Below, one piece after another: positions 1 through 8,815 of a stretch of 64,000 nucleotides of DNA (position 1 is the first letter of the stretch; the number at the start of each line of letters is the position of its first letter). Under the pieces are notes generated by a model. It was not told where the DNA came from. It made no database searches and saw nothing but the letters and a program-made list of their open reading frames with translations. Origin of the DNA: Paucisalibacillus algeriensis (lineage in GTDB: Bacteria; Bacillota; Bacilli; Bacillales; Amphibacillaceae); assembly GCF_000577245.1 (NCBI RefSeq), contig NZ_CBYO010000009.1, positions 39,092 through 103,091 of the forward strand, read 5' to 3'. The position numbers and the translations under genes were made by a program.

Positions 1-1
1 A

Positions 2-544
2 TACCATTTTGCAAGGGAGTATGTTTATGGAAGAGTACTTGATTTTGCAAGTGGCTCAGGATTCGGTACCCACATTATCGCAAAATCTAACATGAATACG
101 ATTGATGAAGTAATTGGAATTGATATTAACCAGGATGCAGTGAAATATGCACAGGCTACCTATTATCATCCGCTTTCTAAGTTTCTTGTTGGGAATGTGG
201 TTGATTCGAAACTCCCAGATAAGCTCGGAGTATTTGATTGCATTGTTAGCTTTGAAACGATTGAACATGTTTCAGAAGAAGAAGCATTCTTACAAAATAT
301 ATATCGGATGCTAAAGCCTGGAGGGACTTTAATTTTATCGACCCCATTTGGGGAAGGAAGGGGTATACCTAGTGGACAGGAGTTTCATATTCACCAGTTA
401 ACGGTTGAGGAATTTAAACATTTATTTCATGAGTATCAGAATACAGATTTTTACTATCAAAAAGGTGTATTGATTCAGCCAGCAGATGCTACTGAAGATA
501 AAAATTTTCCACTTGGAATAGCAATATGTAGGAAAAAGACTTAA
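2..544 (+). CDS. Class I SAM-dependent methyltransferase (5' truncated by window edge)
   Basis: The reading frame is open from the first bases, so the gene begins upstream of the window; 180 codons are visible. Motif I reads VLDFASGSGFG at visible residues 12-22, the acidic end of strand 2 is GIDIN near residue 41, and the post-motif segment LKPGGTLILSTP is typical of small-molecule or lipid methyltransferases of the Methyltransf_11/25 type. An internal ATG at 92 would remove motif I and is not the start. The substrate cannot be told. No partner gene is visible downstream, where a degraded copper locus follows. Confidence 0.85.
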   Translation, partial: YHFAREYVYGRVLDFASGSGFGTHIIAKSNMNTIDEVIGIDINQDAVKYAQATYYHPLSKFLVGNVVDSKLPDKLGVFDCIVSFETIEHVSEEEAFLQNIYRMLKPGGTLILSTPFGEGRGIPSGQEFHIHQLTVEEFKHLFHEYQNTDFYYQKGVLIQPADATEDKNFPLGIAICRKKT

Positions 545-633
545 TTCTAAGGAATTCGGTTTTTTTGTGGCAGTGTATTTGTAATGTTATTAACAGACAA
601 GTAATTTAGTTCAAGGAGAATTTAGTTTAAAGA

Positions 634-711
634 AACGTTGTGTACGAAAGCCAACCGAATAAAAGAATTCAATTGCAAGGTAAGAAAGTGGCAATGGTAG
701 GTGACGGTGTT
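634..711 (+). pseudogene. Remnant of a copper-type P1B ATPase (copA) P-domain
   Basis: The frame starting at 634 reads through a stretch ending GKKVAMVGDGV, which is the hinge motif preceding the conserved NDAPAL of P-type metal ATPases; the preceding residues (..QPNKRIQLQ) resemble the linker before that motif in CopA. The frame then leaves the family consensus and stops. There is no start codon or upstream domain. It is read here as a deletion scar of copA. Homology is inferred by eye from a short stretch. Confidence 0.55.
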
Positions 712-722
712 ATAATGAATCA

Positions 723-782
723 AAAGTAACATTAGCACAATTGCTAGAAGCAGTTGAAGATCAAGGCTATGATGTAGCTTAA
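723..782 (+). pseudogene. Remnant of copper chaperone copZ (C-terminal 19 codons)
   Basis: The frame from 723 encodes KVTLAQLLEAVEDQGYDVA followed by TAA, which closely matches the last helix and strand of CopZ-like HMA chaperones (IEDQGYDV ending). The N-terminal half with the CxxC copper site is missing, and the fragment lies 12 bases after the copA-like fragment in another frame. This indicates a deletion that joined a copA piece to the copZ tail. Confidence 0.6.
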
Positions 783-788
783 TGTAGA

Positions 789-826
789 AAACACCCTTGG
801 GGGGACATCCTCCAAGGGTGTTTTTG
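789..826. terminator. Bidirectional intrinsic terminator
   Basis: Arms ACACCCTTGG (791-800) and CCAAGGGTGT (812-821) flank a short loop, with A-rich and T-rich sides. It could stop the former copper locus on the plus strand and the MFS gene on the minus strand. Confidence 0.8.
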
Positions 827-827
827 G

Positions 828-1991
828 TTAGTTTGTTGTTGTAGATTTATTTATATTTCCACTTTTCATCGATATATACATGGATGCAAGGGAGGCAATA
901 ATTAATATCCCTCCAATAAAAGCATTGGCATCAGTAGAAAATTGTCCAATAATAATTCCACCAAAGAAAGCACCAACAGCTATTCCAAAATGTAAAGAGG
1001 AATTGCTTAAGCTTTGTTGAATATCAGCTGTTTCCGGTGAACTCTCAATCAGATAGCTTTGCATAGCAGGCGAAATAGCCCAACTCATGATGCCCCAAAT
1101 GATTAGGCTGATTATGAATATTGGCATTATACCAGTTGTAAAAGGAATAATCATCATAATCATACCAAAAAGAACAATGGCAGAAATCACCGTTCTTTTT
1201 GTTCCTAGTGTATCTGCTAATGTACCGCCAATTCCACCACCACTTACCGCGGCAACACCAAAGATCAAAAAGATAATACTAATCCATGTTGCTCCAAAAT
1301 CCATTGATTCCTGTAGAAAAGGCTTTAAATACGTATATAGCACAGAGTGTCCAGTCATATATAAAAAGGTTGTAATATGTGCAAACAGTATCTTTCGGCT
1401 TTTCAAAGTAGCGAGCTGTACACCAATTGGTACAGAGGGACTTGGTTCAACTCGGTCCATCCATAGATAAACACCGATAATGGAAAATGCTGTTAATATA
1501 GAGATAAGAACAAAGGGTGCTCGCCAACTAAACATTTCTCCTAGCATTAATCCAATTGGTACACCAAGCACTAACGATCCACTAACCCCCATCGATACAA
1601 TACCGATGGCTCGTCCACGGTATTTTGGCTCTACAAGCCTTGGTGCCATAACAAGGCATAAGATAATAAGAAGTGCCCCACTAAAAGCAGAGATAATCCG
1701 ACCGGTTAATAATATAGCGTAAGTTGGGCTAATAACAGATATGATATTCCCAAGTAAAAAAAGAATTAAAAAGTTTAACGTTAATTTTTTTCGTTCAATT
1801 TTTGCTGTCATGATTAGTAGGATTGGCGAGGCGATTGCAAATATTAATGAAAAGATAGTCACTAGAAAGCCTGCAGCTCCTAAGGATACATTTAAATCCT
1901 TAGCAATTAAATCCAATAATCCACTTATAATCAGTTCAACCATTCCAACGATAAACGAAACAATCATTAAAAAATATACGCGTTTGTCCAT
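828..1991 (-). CDS. MFS transporter, DHA1-type drug/sugar efflux
   Basis: The product has 387 residues with about twelve hydrophobic segments, the usual size of DHA1 proton antiporters (AraJ/YdhL-like). The first helix begins at residue 6 and a charged loop with ERKK follows helix 2, at the position of the MFS signature loop 2-3. The segment RIISAFSGALL followed by VMAPRLVEPKYRGRAIG resembles the helix 4-5 region of drug exporters. The ATG is preceded by an AAAGGACG ribosome site. It stands alone between a terminator and a divergent region; the exported compound is unknown. Confidence 0.85.
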   Translation of the reverse strand: MDKRVYFLMIVSFIVGMVELIISGLLDLIAKDLNVSLGAAGFLVTIFSLIFAIASPILLIMTAKIERKKLTLNFLILFLLGNIISVISPTYAILLTGRIISAFSGALLIILCLVMAPRLVEPKYRGRAIGIVSMGVSGSLVLGVPIGLMLGEMFSWRAPFVLISILTAFSIIGVYLWMDRVEPSPSVPIGVQLATLKSRKILFAHITTFLYMTGHSVLYTYLKPFLQESMDFGATWISIIFLIFGVAAVSGGGIGGTLADTLGTKRTVISAIVLFGMIMMIIPFTTGIMPIFIISLIIWGIMSWAISPAMQSYLIESSPETADIQQSLSNSSLHFGIAVGAFFGGIIIGQFSTDANAFIGGILIIASLASMYISMKSGNINKSTTTN

Positions 1992-2185
1992 GAAGTAAGT
2001 ACGTCCTTTCTAAATACCTTTTAATGATAACCGTGTTGACGAGGGAAAACAAGCGCGAAATAATAGAAGAGGAGATAGGAATAAGTAGATAAGCAGAAGT
2101 TAGCTACCCCTTACGGAAGAATATCTCTTGTCTATACAAATAAAGAACCTTAGAACACGATAAATACTACAAAGGAGAACCCTAA

Positions 2186-2791
2186 ATGAAGGAATACTCG
2201 TACGATAAACTTCTGAACATACATACAAATGAGAAAGGTACCCCAAATCAATTAGGTCATTATTATCCATACGAGCCAACGCCGTATGAAGCATTGGAAG
2301 CATTATTTGAACAGTACGAGTTGGAAAGCAGTGACCATGTTGTTGATTTTGGATGTGGCCTAGGAAGATTAAATTTCTTCATTCATTATTTTTACCAAGC
2401 TTCTGTGGTAGGAGTTGAGATGAATGAAATCTCTTATAGGAAGGCTCTCCAAAACCAAAAACAATATGCAAAGAAGATAAAGAAACCGATTCAAAGGGTA
2501 GAGTTTAAATGTTGCCGAGCAGAGGATTATGGTATTACTGAAAAAGACAATCGGTTTTATTTCTTTAATCCGTTTTCTATCCATATTTTCCAACGCATCA
2601 TCAATCGAATTCTTCGTTCAGTTGAAGAATCTCCTAGAGAAGTTGATATCATCTTGTACTATCCTTCGGAGGATTATATATATTATATGGACAATCAAAG
2701 TGTTTTTAGGTTGGATAAGGAAATTGTTGTACCTGGATATTTTGAAAAGAACCCAAATGAACGGTTTTTAATCTACCGTTTAAACATATAA
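2186..2791 (+). CDS. Class I SAM-dependent methyltransferase with NPF-type active-site motif
   Basis: The 201-residue protein has motif I VVDFGCGLGRLNFF at residues 52-65 and GVEMNE about 20 residues later. The later segment FYFFNPFS (around residues 123-130) occupies the place of the NPPY/NPPF motif of N-methyltransferases, so modification of an exocyclic nitrogen is possible but not shown. A strong AAAGGAGAA site lies 6 bases before the ATG. The gene is followed after 25 bases by the sigma factor gene and may be co-transcribed with it. Substrate unknown. Confidence 0.8.
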   Translation: MKEYSYDKLLNIHTNEKGTPNQLGHYYPYEPTPYEALEALFEQYELESSDHVVDFGCGLGRLNFFIHYFYQASVVGVEMNEISYRKALQNQKQYAKKIKKPIQRVEFKCCRAEDYGITEKDNRFYFFNPFSIHIFQRIINRILRSVEESPREVDIILYYPSEDYIYYMDNQSVFRLDKEIVVPGYFEKNPNERFLIYRLNI

Positions 2792-2816
2792 GTAATCATG
2801 ATAGGAGAGTATTCTA

Positions 2817-3761
2817 ATGGAAAATTTGAATCAAATAGGCGATGAACTAAGAAAAATTGAGAGAGAATTTAAGAAAAAAATAGAGCCCCATCGCTCGGAT
2901 TTATGGAGGTATTGTTATAGACTAACTGGATCGCCTTGGGATACGGAAGATTTGGTTCAAGAAACTTTATTAAAGTCATTATCTGTATTAGCCAAATTAT
3001 TTCAACCTGTAGAAACTAAAGCATATTTATTTAGAATAGCTACCAATCAGTGGATTGACCATATAAGAAAAAATCGAATTACTCAACTACCACTGAAAGA
3101 ATTTGTTTTACAGGAAAACTCCTCAGAATTTGATTATATGCTGTATGAAAACTTAGAGATACTGGTTCAGCAACTTACACCTATGCAATATGTAGCACTA
3201 ATTCTTTCAGATGGATTTGGATTCAAAGCACAAGATGTTGCCAGAATAATAGGTTCTTCTGAAGGAGCGATTTATACAGGCTTAAGTAGGGCAAGAAGTG
3301 TTCTTAAGAACAATAGGAAGAAAATATCGCTCCCGAACTCCATACATCCGATTGAAGCTAATAAAGCTATGGACAGGCTGATTGCAGGTTTTCGAAATAA
3401 AGATCCAATGCTAATTGCTTCTATGCTAGATGATAATATAACGGTAGATATCATCCACTCAGGAGTTGAGCTTGGAGTTAATGAAGCTAAACGGAACTCG
3501 TTGAAGGATTGGAAAGAAATCGTGGATAAACAACATCTTTTAGAAGTTATGTATATCGAGTTATGGGGGAAACCGGTTATTATTGAAATGGAAAGAAAGT
3601 CTGACAATTATCTTTATCTTAATAATGTCCACTATATGGAATTGCATCAAGATAAGGTCATCCATTGGAAGTTTTACTGTTTCTCTTATGATTTCATGAA
3701 ATTGGTTGCAGCTACACTTGATGTGAGACTAAACGCAGCAAATTTTTATCATATTTTTTAA
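2817..3761 (+). CDS. ECF-type RNA polymerase sigma factor with C-terminal SnoaL-like domain
   Basis: Residues 34-55 (YRLTGSPWDTEDLVQETLL) are a sigma-70 region 2 core, and residues about 135-160 (ARIIGSSEGAIYTGLSRAR) are a region 4 helix-turn-helix. The remaining ~130 residues form an NTF2/SnoaL-like domain (MDRLIAGFRNKDPMLIASML). At 314 residues it is much longer than a classical ECF factor, as in SigJ/ECF41-like groups, where the tail modulates activity in cis. No anti-sigma gene is adjacent. An AGGAGAG site supports the ATG at 2817. Downstream VOC and GNAT genes could be its targets, which is inference. Confidence 0.85.
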   Translation: MENLNQIGDELRKIEREFKKKIEPHRSDLWRYCYRLTGSPWDTEDLVQETLLKSLSVLAKLFQPVETKAYLFRIATNQWIDHIRKNRITQLPLKEFVLQENSSEFDYMLYENLEILVQQLTPMQYVALILSDGFGFKAQDVARIIGSSEGAIYTGLSRARSVLKNNRKKISLPNSIHPIEANKAMDRLIAGFRNKDPMLIASMLDDNITVDIIHSGVELGVNEAKRNSLKDWKEIVDKQHLLEVMYIELWGKPVIIEMERKSDNYLYLNNVHYMELHQDKVIHWKFYCFSYDFMKLVAATLDVRLNAANFYHIF

Positions 3762-3832
3762 AATTCTATGTAAGGTTTTTTATTTATCACTCGTTATATA
3801 AGGTGATATAACTATTATAGGAGAGTGTTAGA

Positions 3833-4207
3833 ATGAAAAGCCCAATTCAAAACAAAGTGAATACAATTTTTATTCATGTGAGTAACTTGGAAAAATTGGT
3901 AAAATGGTATTGTGACTTAATGGGGCAAGATTATGATTTATCATCAGTAATAAGACCGGTTTACCACTTACAGGTAAATCAGGAATTAGGTATAACCATA
4001 GATGCAGGACCATCGGGATTAAGGGAAAATCTTGGATTCCTAGACTATCCTTTATTTAATTTTCATACAGAGAATATAGACCAAGCATATGAATATATTA
4101 ATCAACTAGATTATGATATCAACTCTGAGATTATTAGGTTTGAGGACTTTTCCTACTTCACAGTCCGTGATCCAGACCATAATATCATAATGATTTGCAC
4201 AGGATAA
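3833..4207 (+). CDS. VOC (glyoxalase/bleomycin resistance) superfamily protein
   Basis: The 124-residue protein is the length of one VOC module with two beta-alpha-beta-beta-beta repeats: IFIHVSNLEKLVKWYCDLMG at the N-terminus and FTVRDPDHNIIMIC at the C-terminus, the latter carrying the usual DPDGN-like turn as DPDHN. A metal-binding His is present in the first strand (FIHVSN). The ribosome site ATAGGAGAG precedes the ATG. It lies between the sigma factor and a GNAT gene on the same strand. Substrate unknown; small VOC proteins include lyases and drug-binding proteins. Confidence 0.8.
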   Translation: MKSPIQNKVNTIFIHVSNLEKLVKWYCDLMGQDYDLSSVIRPVYHLQVNQELGITIDAGPSGLRENLGFLDYPLFNFHTENIDQAYEYINQLDYDINSEIIRFEDFSYFTVRDPDHNIIMICTG

Positions 4208-4227
4208 CTGAAAGGTAAGAGGGAAAC

Positions 4228-4986
4228 ATGAATATTTCATTTAAAAATATCGACATCATAGGGAACGTTATAAAGGAGAATAATCTATACAAACACTATC
4301 ATTACCCAGAAATGTTGAATCGATATTCAAGTAATTTCATAGCGTTCAAGAAAATGCCAACTCTTCATGAATTTGTAGGAACAGAACAGTTCTTACGTGA
4401 CTTTCATTTAAAACATGGGCAACATCATGTGGAATTTGTCTTTCCTCAAGATAAGAAACCAACTACTGAACTAGATGAGTACCTTAATAAACAAGAGTAC
4501 TCCATTGCAAAAAATGAATTATATACCATTGAACCAAGCAAATTCCCAGAGGCTCGATCAATTAAAGATATTCTTGTTGAACAGGTAGGTATGGAGACGC
4601 TGAAGGATTATCTACTCCTTCAGTATGAGCAGGACCTAAAGTATGGCGAGAACTTTGCAAAAGAGAAACAGAATCTACTAAAGCGTAATTATGACAGTGG
4701 TATAGTTATTCAAATTATTGCCTACTATAAAGGAAGTCCCGCTGGTGCAGTAGATGTTATTCTAACCGAAGGAATTGTTGAGATTGATAATTTATTTGTG
4801 AAGGAGCCATTTCAACGTAAAGGAATTGGTAGCCAATTACAGCGGTTTGTTATGGATTCCTATAAAGATAATAAGGTAATTTTAGTTGCCGATGGGGATG
4901 ATACTCCTAGAGAGATGTACCAGAGGCAAAATTATAAATATGTAGGTTTCCAATATGAGGCTTTGAAAGTGTATGAGAAGGAATAA
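4228..4986 (+). CDS. Two-domain GNAT-family N-acetyltransferase
   Basis: The 252-residue product has an N-terminal half of a degenerate GNAT-like or DUF5613-like fold and a C-terminal GNAT domain. The acetyl-CoA pyrophosphate loop is VKEPFQRKGIGSQL, near residues 191-204. The gene starts 20 bases after the VOC gene with a GAGGG site, so the two probably share a transcript. The acceptor substrate is unknown. The arrangement of VOC, GNAT and an ECF factor suggests a stress or detoxification set. Confidence 0.8.
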   Translation: MNISFKNIDIIGNVIKENNLYKHYHYPEMLNRYSSNFIAFKKMPTLHEFVGTEQFLRDFHLKHGQHHVEFVFPQDKKPTTELDEYLNKQEYSIAKNELYTIEPSKFPEARSIKDILVEQVGMETLKDYLLLQYEQDLKYGENFAKEKQNLLKRNYDSGIVIQIIAYYKGSPAGAVDVILTEGIVEIDNLFVKEPFQRKGIGSQLQRFVMDSYKDNKVILVADGDDTPREMYQRQNYKYVGFQYEALKVYEKE

Positions 4987-5006
4987 TAGGACGGGGGATA
5001 CCTGTC

Positions 5007-6044
5007 CTATTGTCTTAGATGCTCAACTAAGTAATTCGCATCATACCCAATTCCTTGTAGTAAAGCAGAACCTCTTCTATATTGCCATGGTAAACCAAGG
5101 AAAAACAACCCCTCTATATTTGTAATTCCTCTTTTATGTAGTGGGGCTCCGTTCTGATTAATAACCTCTGGAATGTTGGAAAGAAAATGATAATCTGGCT
5201 TAAAACCTGTTGCCCAGATCACATTCTGTATCTCCAAATGATCTTGCCCATTAAAAAAGACCGTATTTCCCCTTGCATCGAAAGAACGCCCCACTATTCT
5301 TACATTCTTTTCAACAATGGCTTGCTTTAATTCATTACCAAAAATAGGGTCTCCTTGCTTTTGAATCTTTTTTCCGAAGAAGGAGGTAGAACTTGCTGAT
5401 AATATACCCAATTTATCAAACCACCAGAAAATACTCTTTTTCCCTATGTATAGTGGCATAAACTTTAGACTTTGACCGGTTGATAGATAGGTGGTTCTCT
5501 CCTTAGAGACTTCCGCAGCTATCTGCGCTCCACTATTTCCTCCTCCAACAACTAAAACGTTTCCTTCTACTAATTGAGTAGGGTTTTTGTATTCAGACGA
5601 ATGTAGTTGCAAGACTTCGGATGCCAGTTTTTTTGCAAAAGTTGGGATTTTCGGGTGCTGAAATGGCCCTGTTGCAATAATGACATTCTTAGCTTTATAC
5701 TCTCGTTGATTTGTAGATATAGAAAAATAATCCCCATTCTTATGTATTTGATATACTTCAGTATTAAGTCTAACTGGTAAATCAAACGTTTCTGCATATC
5801 GTTTCAAATAGAATGAAATTTCATCTTTAGTTGGAAGTGAATTTGAATCACCTTCTACTATTGATCCCGGGAGAGAACTATATTGTTTGGATGTAAAAAG
5901 TATTAAAGAATCATATCGTTCTCTCCACACCTGGCCAATTTCTTGATTCTTATCTAGGATAAGGTAGTCCAGACCAGTCTTTTTTAGATAATACCCAATG
6001 GAAAGACCTGCCTGGCCAGCCCCAACAACAATGGTATTGTACAA
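5007..6044 (-). CDS. NAD(P)/FAD-dependent oxidoreductase, CzcO/flavin monooxygenase-like
   Basis: Two dinucleotide-binding fingerprints are visible: GAGQAG near the N-terminus (FAD) and GGGNSG near residue 167 (NADPH), with the ATGF motif near residue 280 before the C-terminal FAD segment. The 345-residue length fits the single-chain CzcO/YpdA-like group and not classical Baeyer-Villiger enzymes. The start is taken as TTG at 6044, which is 8 bases from an AAGGGG site; the GTG at 6053 directly abuts that site. It is divergent from cadC with two CadC-like dyads between, so metal-responsive control is plausible. Substrate not known. Confidence 0.8.
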   Translation of the reverse strand: MYNTIVVGAGQAGLSIGYYLKKTGLDYLILDKNQEIGQVWRERYDSLILFTSKQYSSLPGSIVEGDSNSLPTKDEISFYLKRYAETFDLPVRLNTEVYQIHKNGDYFSISTNQREYKAKNVIIATGPFQHPKIPTFAKKLASEVLQLHSSEYKNPTQLVEGNVLVVGGGNSGAQIAAEVSKERTTYLSTGQSLKFMPLYIGKKSIFWWFDKLGILSASSTSFFGKKIQKQGDPIFGNELKQAIVEKNVRIVGRSFDARGNTVFFNGQDHLEIQNVIWATGFKPDYHFLSNIPEVINQNGAPLHKRGITNIEGLFFLGLPWQYRRGSALLQGIGYDANYLVEHLRQ

Positions 6045-6072
6045 TCGAATCACCCCTTACTATTATTTTATC

Positions 6073-6092
6073 ATTCAAATACCCATTTGAAT
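6073..6092. promoter_or_regulatory. CadC-type operator dyad, copy 1
   Basis: The sequence ATTCAAAT-ACCC-ATTTGAAT is a perfect 8-bp inverted repeat with a 4-base centre. Its core TCAAAT-N4-ATTTGA matches the recalled cadO architecture bound by CadC/SmtB repressors. It lies 29 bases upstream of the oxidoreductase start and upstream of the cadC promoter. Confidence 0.7.
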
Positions 6093-6099
6093 ATTATAA

Positions 6100-6159
6100 T
6101 TGACAAAATATTCTTTTGCAGCATACAATATTACTATAATCAAACGAATATTAGAATGA
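6100..6159 (+). promoter_or_regulatory. cadC promoter with CadC-type operator copy 2
   Basis: A TTGACA box (6100-6105) and TACAAT (6124-6129) are separated by 18 bases. Just downstream, 6140-6159 reads TCAAACGAATATTAGAATGA, an imperfect version of the same dyad as copy 1. A repressor bound there would block transcription initiation, the usual way CadC autoregulates. Confidence 0.7.
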
Positions 6160-6169
6160 GGCGATAAAT

Positions 6170-6559
6170 ATGGCGGATACAGTGTTGAAAAAAGTGGAGA
6201 AAGATACATGTGAAACTTTTTGTTATGCTGAGGAAAAGGTTAATAAAATAAAGCCACAAGTAGAAGAGGTTGCCGGGGTTGAAATGATATTCAAAGCATT
6301 GTCAGATGCAACACGACTAAAGATCACCTATGCTCTTACCTTAGAAGAAGAACTATGTGTATGTGATGTTGCAAATATTATTGATTCAACATCAGCAACT
6401 GCATCCCATCATTTACGATTACTTCGAAATATGGGACTGGCAAAATACCGTAAGGAAGGTAAACTGGTTTTCTATTCTTTAAAGGATGACCACGTGCATC
6501 AACTAGTTTCCATTGCACTAGAACATTCGAAGGAAGGTGTCACAGTTGGAGGAAAATAA
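6170..6559 (+). CDS. cadC: CadC-type ArsR-family metal-sensing repressor
   Basis: The 129-residue winged-helix protein has the ELCVCDVA motif (Cys63 and Cys65) before the recognition helix and an N-terminal Cys pair (Cys14, Cys18), together forming the thiolate site for Cd/Pb/Bi in CadC. The C-terminal helix carries a D106/H108...H119 set resembling the alpha-5 zinc site. The HTH reads [16 protein letters not shown]. It overlaps cadA and is preceded by a promoter with two dyads. Known CadC proteins release DNA when metal binds, derepressing the pump. Confidence 0.92.
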   Translation: MADTVLKKVEKDTCETFCYAEEKVNKIKPQVEEVAGVEMIFKALSDATRLKITYALTLEEELCVCDVANIIDSTSATASHHLRLLRNMGLAKYRKEGKLVFYSLKDDHVHQLVSIALEHSKEGVTVGGK

Positions 6560-8657
6560 ACAGGTTTATCGACTACAAGGTTTATCCTGTACAAACTGTG
6601 CTGCTAAGTTTGAAAAAAATGTACGAGAGATTACAAGTGTAGAAGATGTTCAGTTGAATTTTGGTGCAGCTAAGTTAACGGTACAAGGAGCAGCAACAAT
6701 TGATGAATTAGAAGAAGCGGGAGCTTTTGATGGAATCAAGGTTTATCCGGATAATCGTCGCGAGCCTGAGAAGAAGCAATCCTTTTGGAAGAAACGTGAA
6801 AATATTACCACAATAATATCGCTGTTTTTTACAGTGGTAGGCTACGTACTTTACTTTATGTTAGATGAAAGTCACCCTGCTACAGTAGGTGCATTCATAA
6901 GTGCGATCTTAATCGGTGGTTATAGTCTATTTAAAGTTGGTATGAAAAATTTATTAAAGCTTCAGTTTGATATGAAGACCTTGATGACGATAGCTATTAT
7001 TGGAGCAGCAATTATTGGTGAGTGGGCAGAGGGGGCAGTTGTAGTATTCTTATTTGCCCTAAGTGAAGCATTGGAAAGTTATTCAATGGAAAAGGCACGT
7101 CAATCCATTAAGTCATTAATGGATATTGCGCCAAAGAAGGCTACCATTAGACGTGGAAGTGCGACAATGGAAATTGATGTGGAAGATGTTCGGATTGGCG
7201 ATATTCTAATCATTAAACCAGGTCAAAAAATTGCAATGGATGGCGAAGTAGTAAAAGGTCAGTCCTCTATCAACCAAGCTGCCATTACAGGTGAGTCTAT
7301 CCCAGTTCATAAAACAGCTGGTGATGAAGTATTTGCCGGGACAATAAATGAAGAAGGATCATTAGAAGTACGCGTTACCAAGCGTGTAGAAGATACGACT
7401 ATTGCTAAAATAATTCATCTCGTGGAAGAGGCACAGGCTGAAAAAGCCCCTTCCCAGCAGTTTGTTGATCGATTTGCTAAATATTATACTCCAGCTATTA
7501 TGATAATTGCATTTTTAGTTGCCGTCATACCTCCACTACTATTTGGAGGTTCTTGGTCAGAATGGGTATATAGTGGATTAGCGGTATTGGTTGTGGGGTG
7601 CCCCTGTGCATTAGTTGTTTCAACACCAGTCGCAATTGTAACAGCAATTGGAAATGCTGCTCGAAACGGTGTGTTAATTAAAGGCGGAATTCATCTGGAA
7701 GAAACAGGACGACTAAATGCGATTGCCTTTGATAAAACAGGGACACTTACAGAAGGAAAACCAGAAGTAACGGATATAGTATTATTAACCGATAAAAGCG
7801 AGTCGGAAATATTAAGTATTGCTCAGTCAATTGAACAGTTTTCGCAACATCCACTTGCTTCTGCGATTACACGTAAAGCCATTCGTGTTCATGCAGAATC
7901 GTATCAAGCGGATGGATTCATTTCTGTTACTGGAAAAGGTGCAAAGGCTACGGTGCAGGGAGTAGAATATTATATTGGCTCTCCAACTTTATTTGAAGAT
8001 ATATTGGACATAGGTAGTAAAGTGCGAGAAAAAATTAGTCGTCTACAAGCAGACGGCAAGACTGTTATGCTACTAGGAACAGAAACTAAAGTCGATGCGC
8101 TTATTGCGGTTGCTGACCAAATTCGTAAATCAAGCAAAACCATCATTCATAAGCTGCATGAACTTGGAATCAAACAAACTGTTATGTTAACCGGTGATAA
8201 TAAGTTAACTGGGAATGCGATTGGGTCGAGTCTTGGTTTAACAGAAACAAAAGCAGAACTTTTACCCGAAGATAAATTAATAGCTATAAACAATATAAAA
8301 GAGAAATATGGAAATGTTGCAATGGTTGGAGATGGGATAAACGATGCACCAGCTTTAGCAAGTGCGAATGTTGGGATTGCAATGGGAGGAGCTGGAACAG
8401 ATACCGCTCTTGAAACTGCAGATATTGCCCTGATGGCAGATGACTTGGAAAAGCTCCCATATACCATATCTTTAAGCAGAAAAACATTAGCAATTATTAA
8501 ACAAAACATCACATTCGCATTAGCTTTAAAAATCGTTGCATTGCTATTAGTCATTCCAGGGTGGTTAACCTTATGGATTGCTATTTTCGCTGACATGGGT
8601 GCTACGCTTATTGTTGTCCTCAATTCTATGCGACTAATCAAAAAGGATGTGCTATAG
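6546..8657 (+). CDS. cadA: Heavy-metal-translocating P1B-type ATPase (Cd/Zn/Pb efflux)
   Basis: One N-terminal HMA domain carries [10 protein letters not shown] (Cys15, Cys18). Eight membrane segments are expected, with the transport motif CPC at about residues 352-354, the phosphorylation motif DKTGT at about 396, the SQHPLA loop in the nucleotide domain and [11 protein letters not shown] in the P-domain. The CPC motif with an upstream CadC fits a Cd/Zn/Pb exporter. The start is set at TTG 6546, 8 bases after AAGGAAGG; GTG 6537 touches that site. It overlaps cadC by 14 bases, implying coupled translation. Confidence 0.92.
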   Translation: MEENKQVYRLQGLSCTNCAAKFEKNVREITSVEDVQLNFGAAKLTVQGAATIDELEEAGAFDGIKVYPDNRREPEKKQSFWKKRENITTIISLFFTVVGYVLYFMLDESHPATVGAFISAILIGGYSLFKVGMKNLLKLQFDMKTLMTIAIIGAAIIGEWAEGAVVVFLFALSEALESYSMEKARQSIKSLMDIAPKKATIRRGSATMEIDVEDVRIGDILIIKPGQKIAMDGEVVKGQSSINQAAITGESIPVHKTAGDEVFAGTINEEGSLEVRVTKRVEDTTIAKIIHLVEEAQAEKAPSQQFVDRFAKYYTPAIMIIAFLVAVIPPLLFGGSWSEWVYSGLAVLVVGCPCALVVSTPVAIVTAIGNAARNGVLIKGGIHLEETGRLNAIAFDKTGTLTEGKPEVTDIVLLTDKSESEILSIAQSIEQFSQHPLASAITRKAIRVHAESYQADGFISVTGKGAKATVQGVEYYIGSPTLFEDILDIGSKVREKISRLQADGKTVMLLGTETKVDALIAVADQIRKSSKTIIHKLHELGIKQTVMLTGDNKLTGNAIGSSLGLTETKAELLPEDKLIAINNIKEKYGNVAMVGDGINDAPALASANVGIAMGGAGTDTALETADIALMADDLEKLPYTISLSRKTLAIIKQNITFALALKIVALLLVIPGWLTLWIAIFADMGATLIVVLNSMRLIKKDVL

Positions 8658-8676
8658 GGAAAAGTCCCTGTAGCAC
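8649..8676 (+). terminator. Hairpin overlapping the cadA stop codon
   Basis: GTGCTATAGGGA (8649-8660) and TCCCTGTAGCAC (8665-8676) form a 12-bp stem with one G-U pair and a 4-base loop. No clear T-tract follows, so it may act as a weak terminator or as 3'-end protection. Confidence 0.5.
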
Positions 8677-8815
8677 ATCCCTCTTATGATATGGCTTCTA
8701 TCAACCTTCATGAATGGAAAAAAATAACTATTTACTATTAAATTCATAGAAAATCCTAATTATATAAGATATACTATACTCAACTTGATTACAATAAGTA
8801 AAAGGATTGATATTT

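Noticed and set aside
1087..1998. Three plus-strand frames inside the MFS gene
   Set aside because: Antisense shadows of a hydrophobic protein, without ribosome sites or recognisable domains.
8147..8641. 164-codon minus-strand frame inside cadA
   Set aside because: Shadow of the conserved P-domain codons; no domain of its own.
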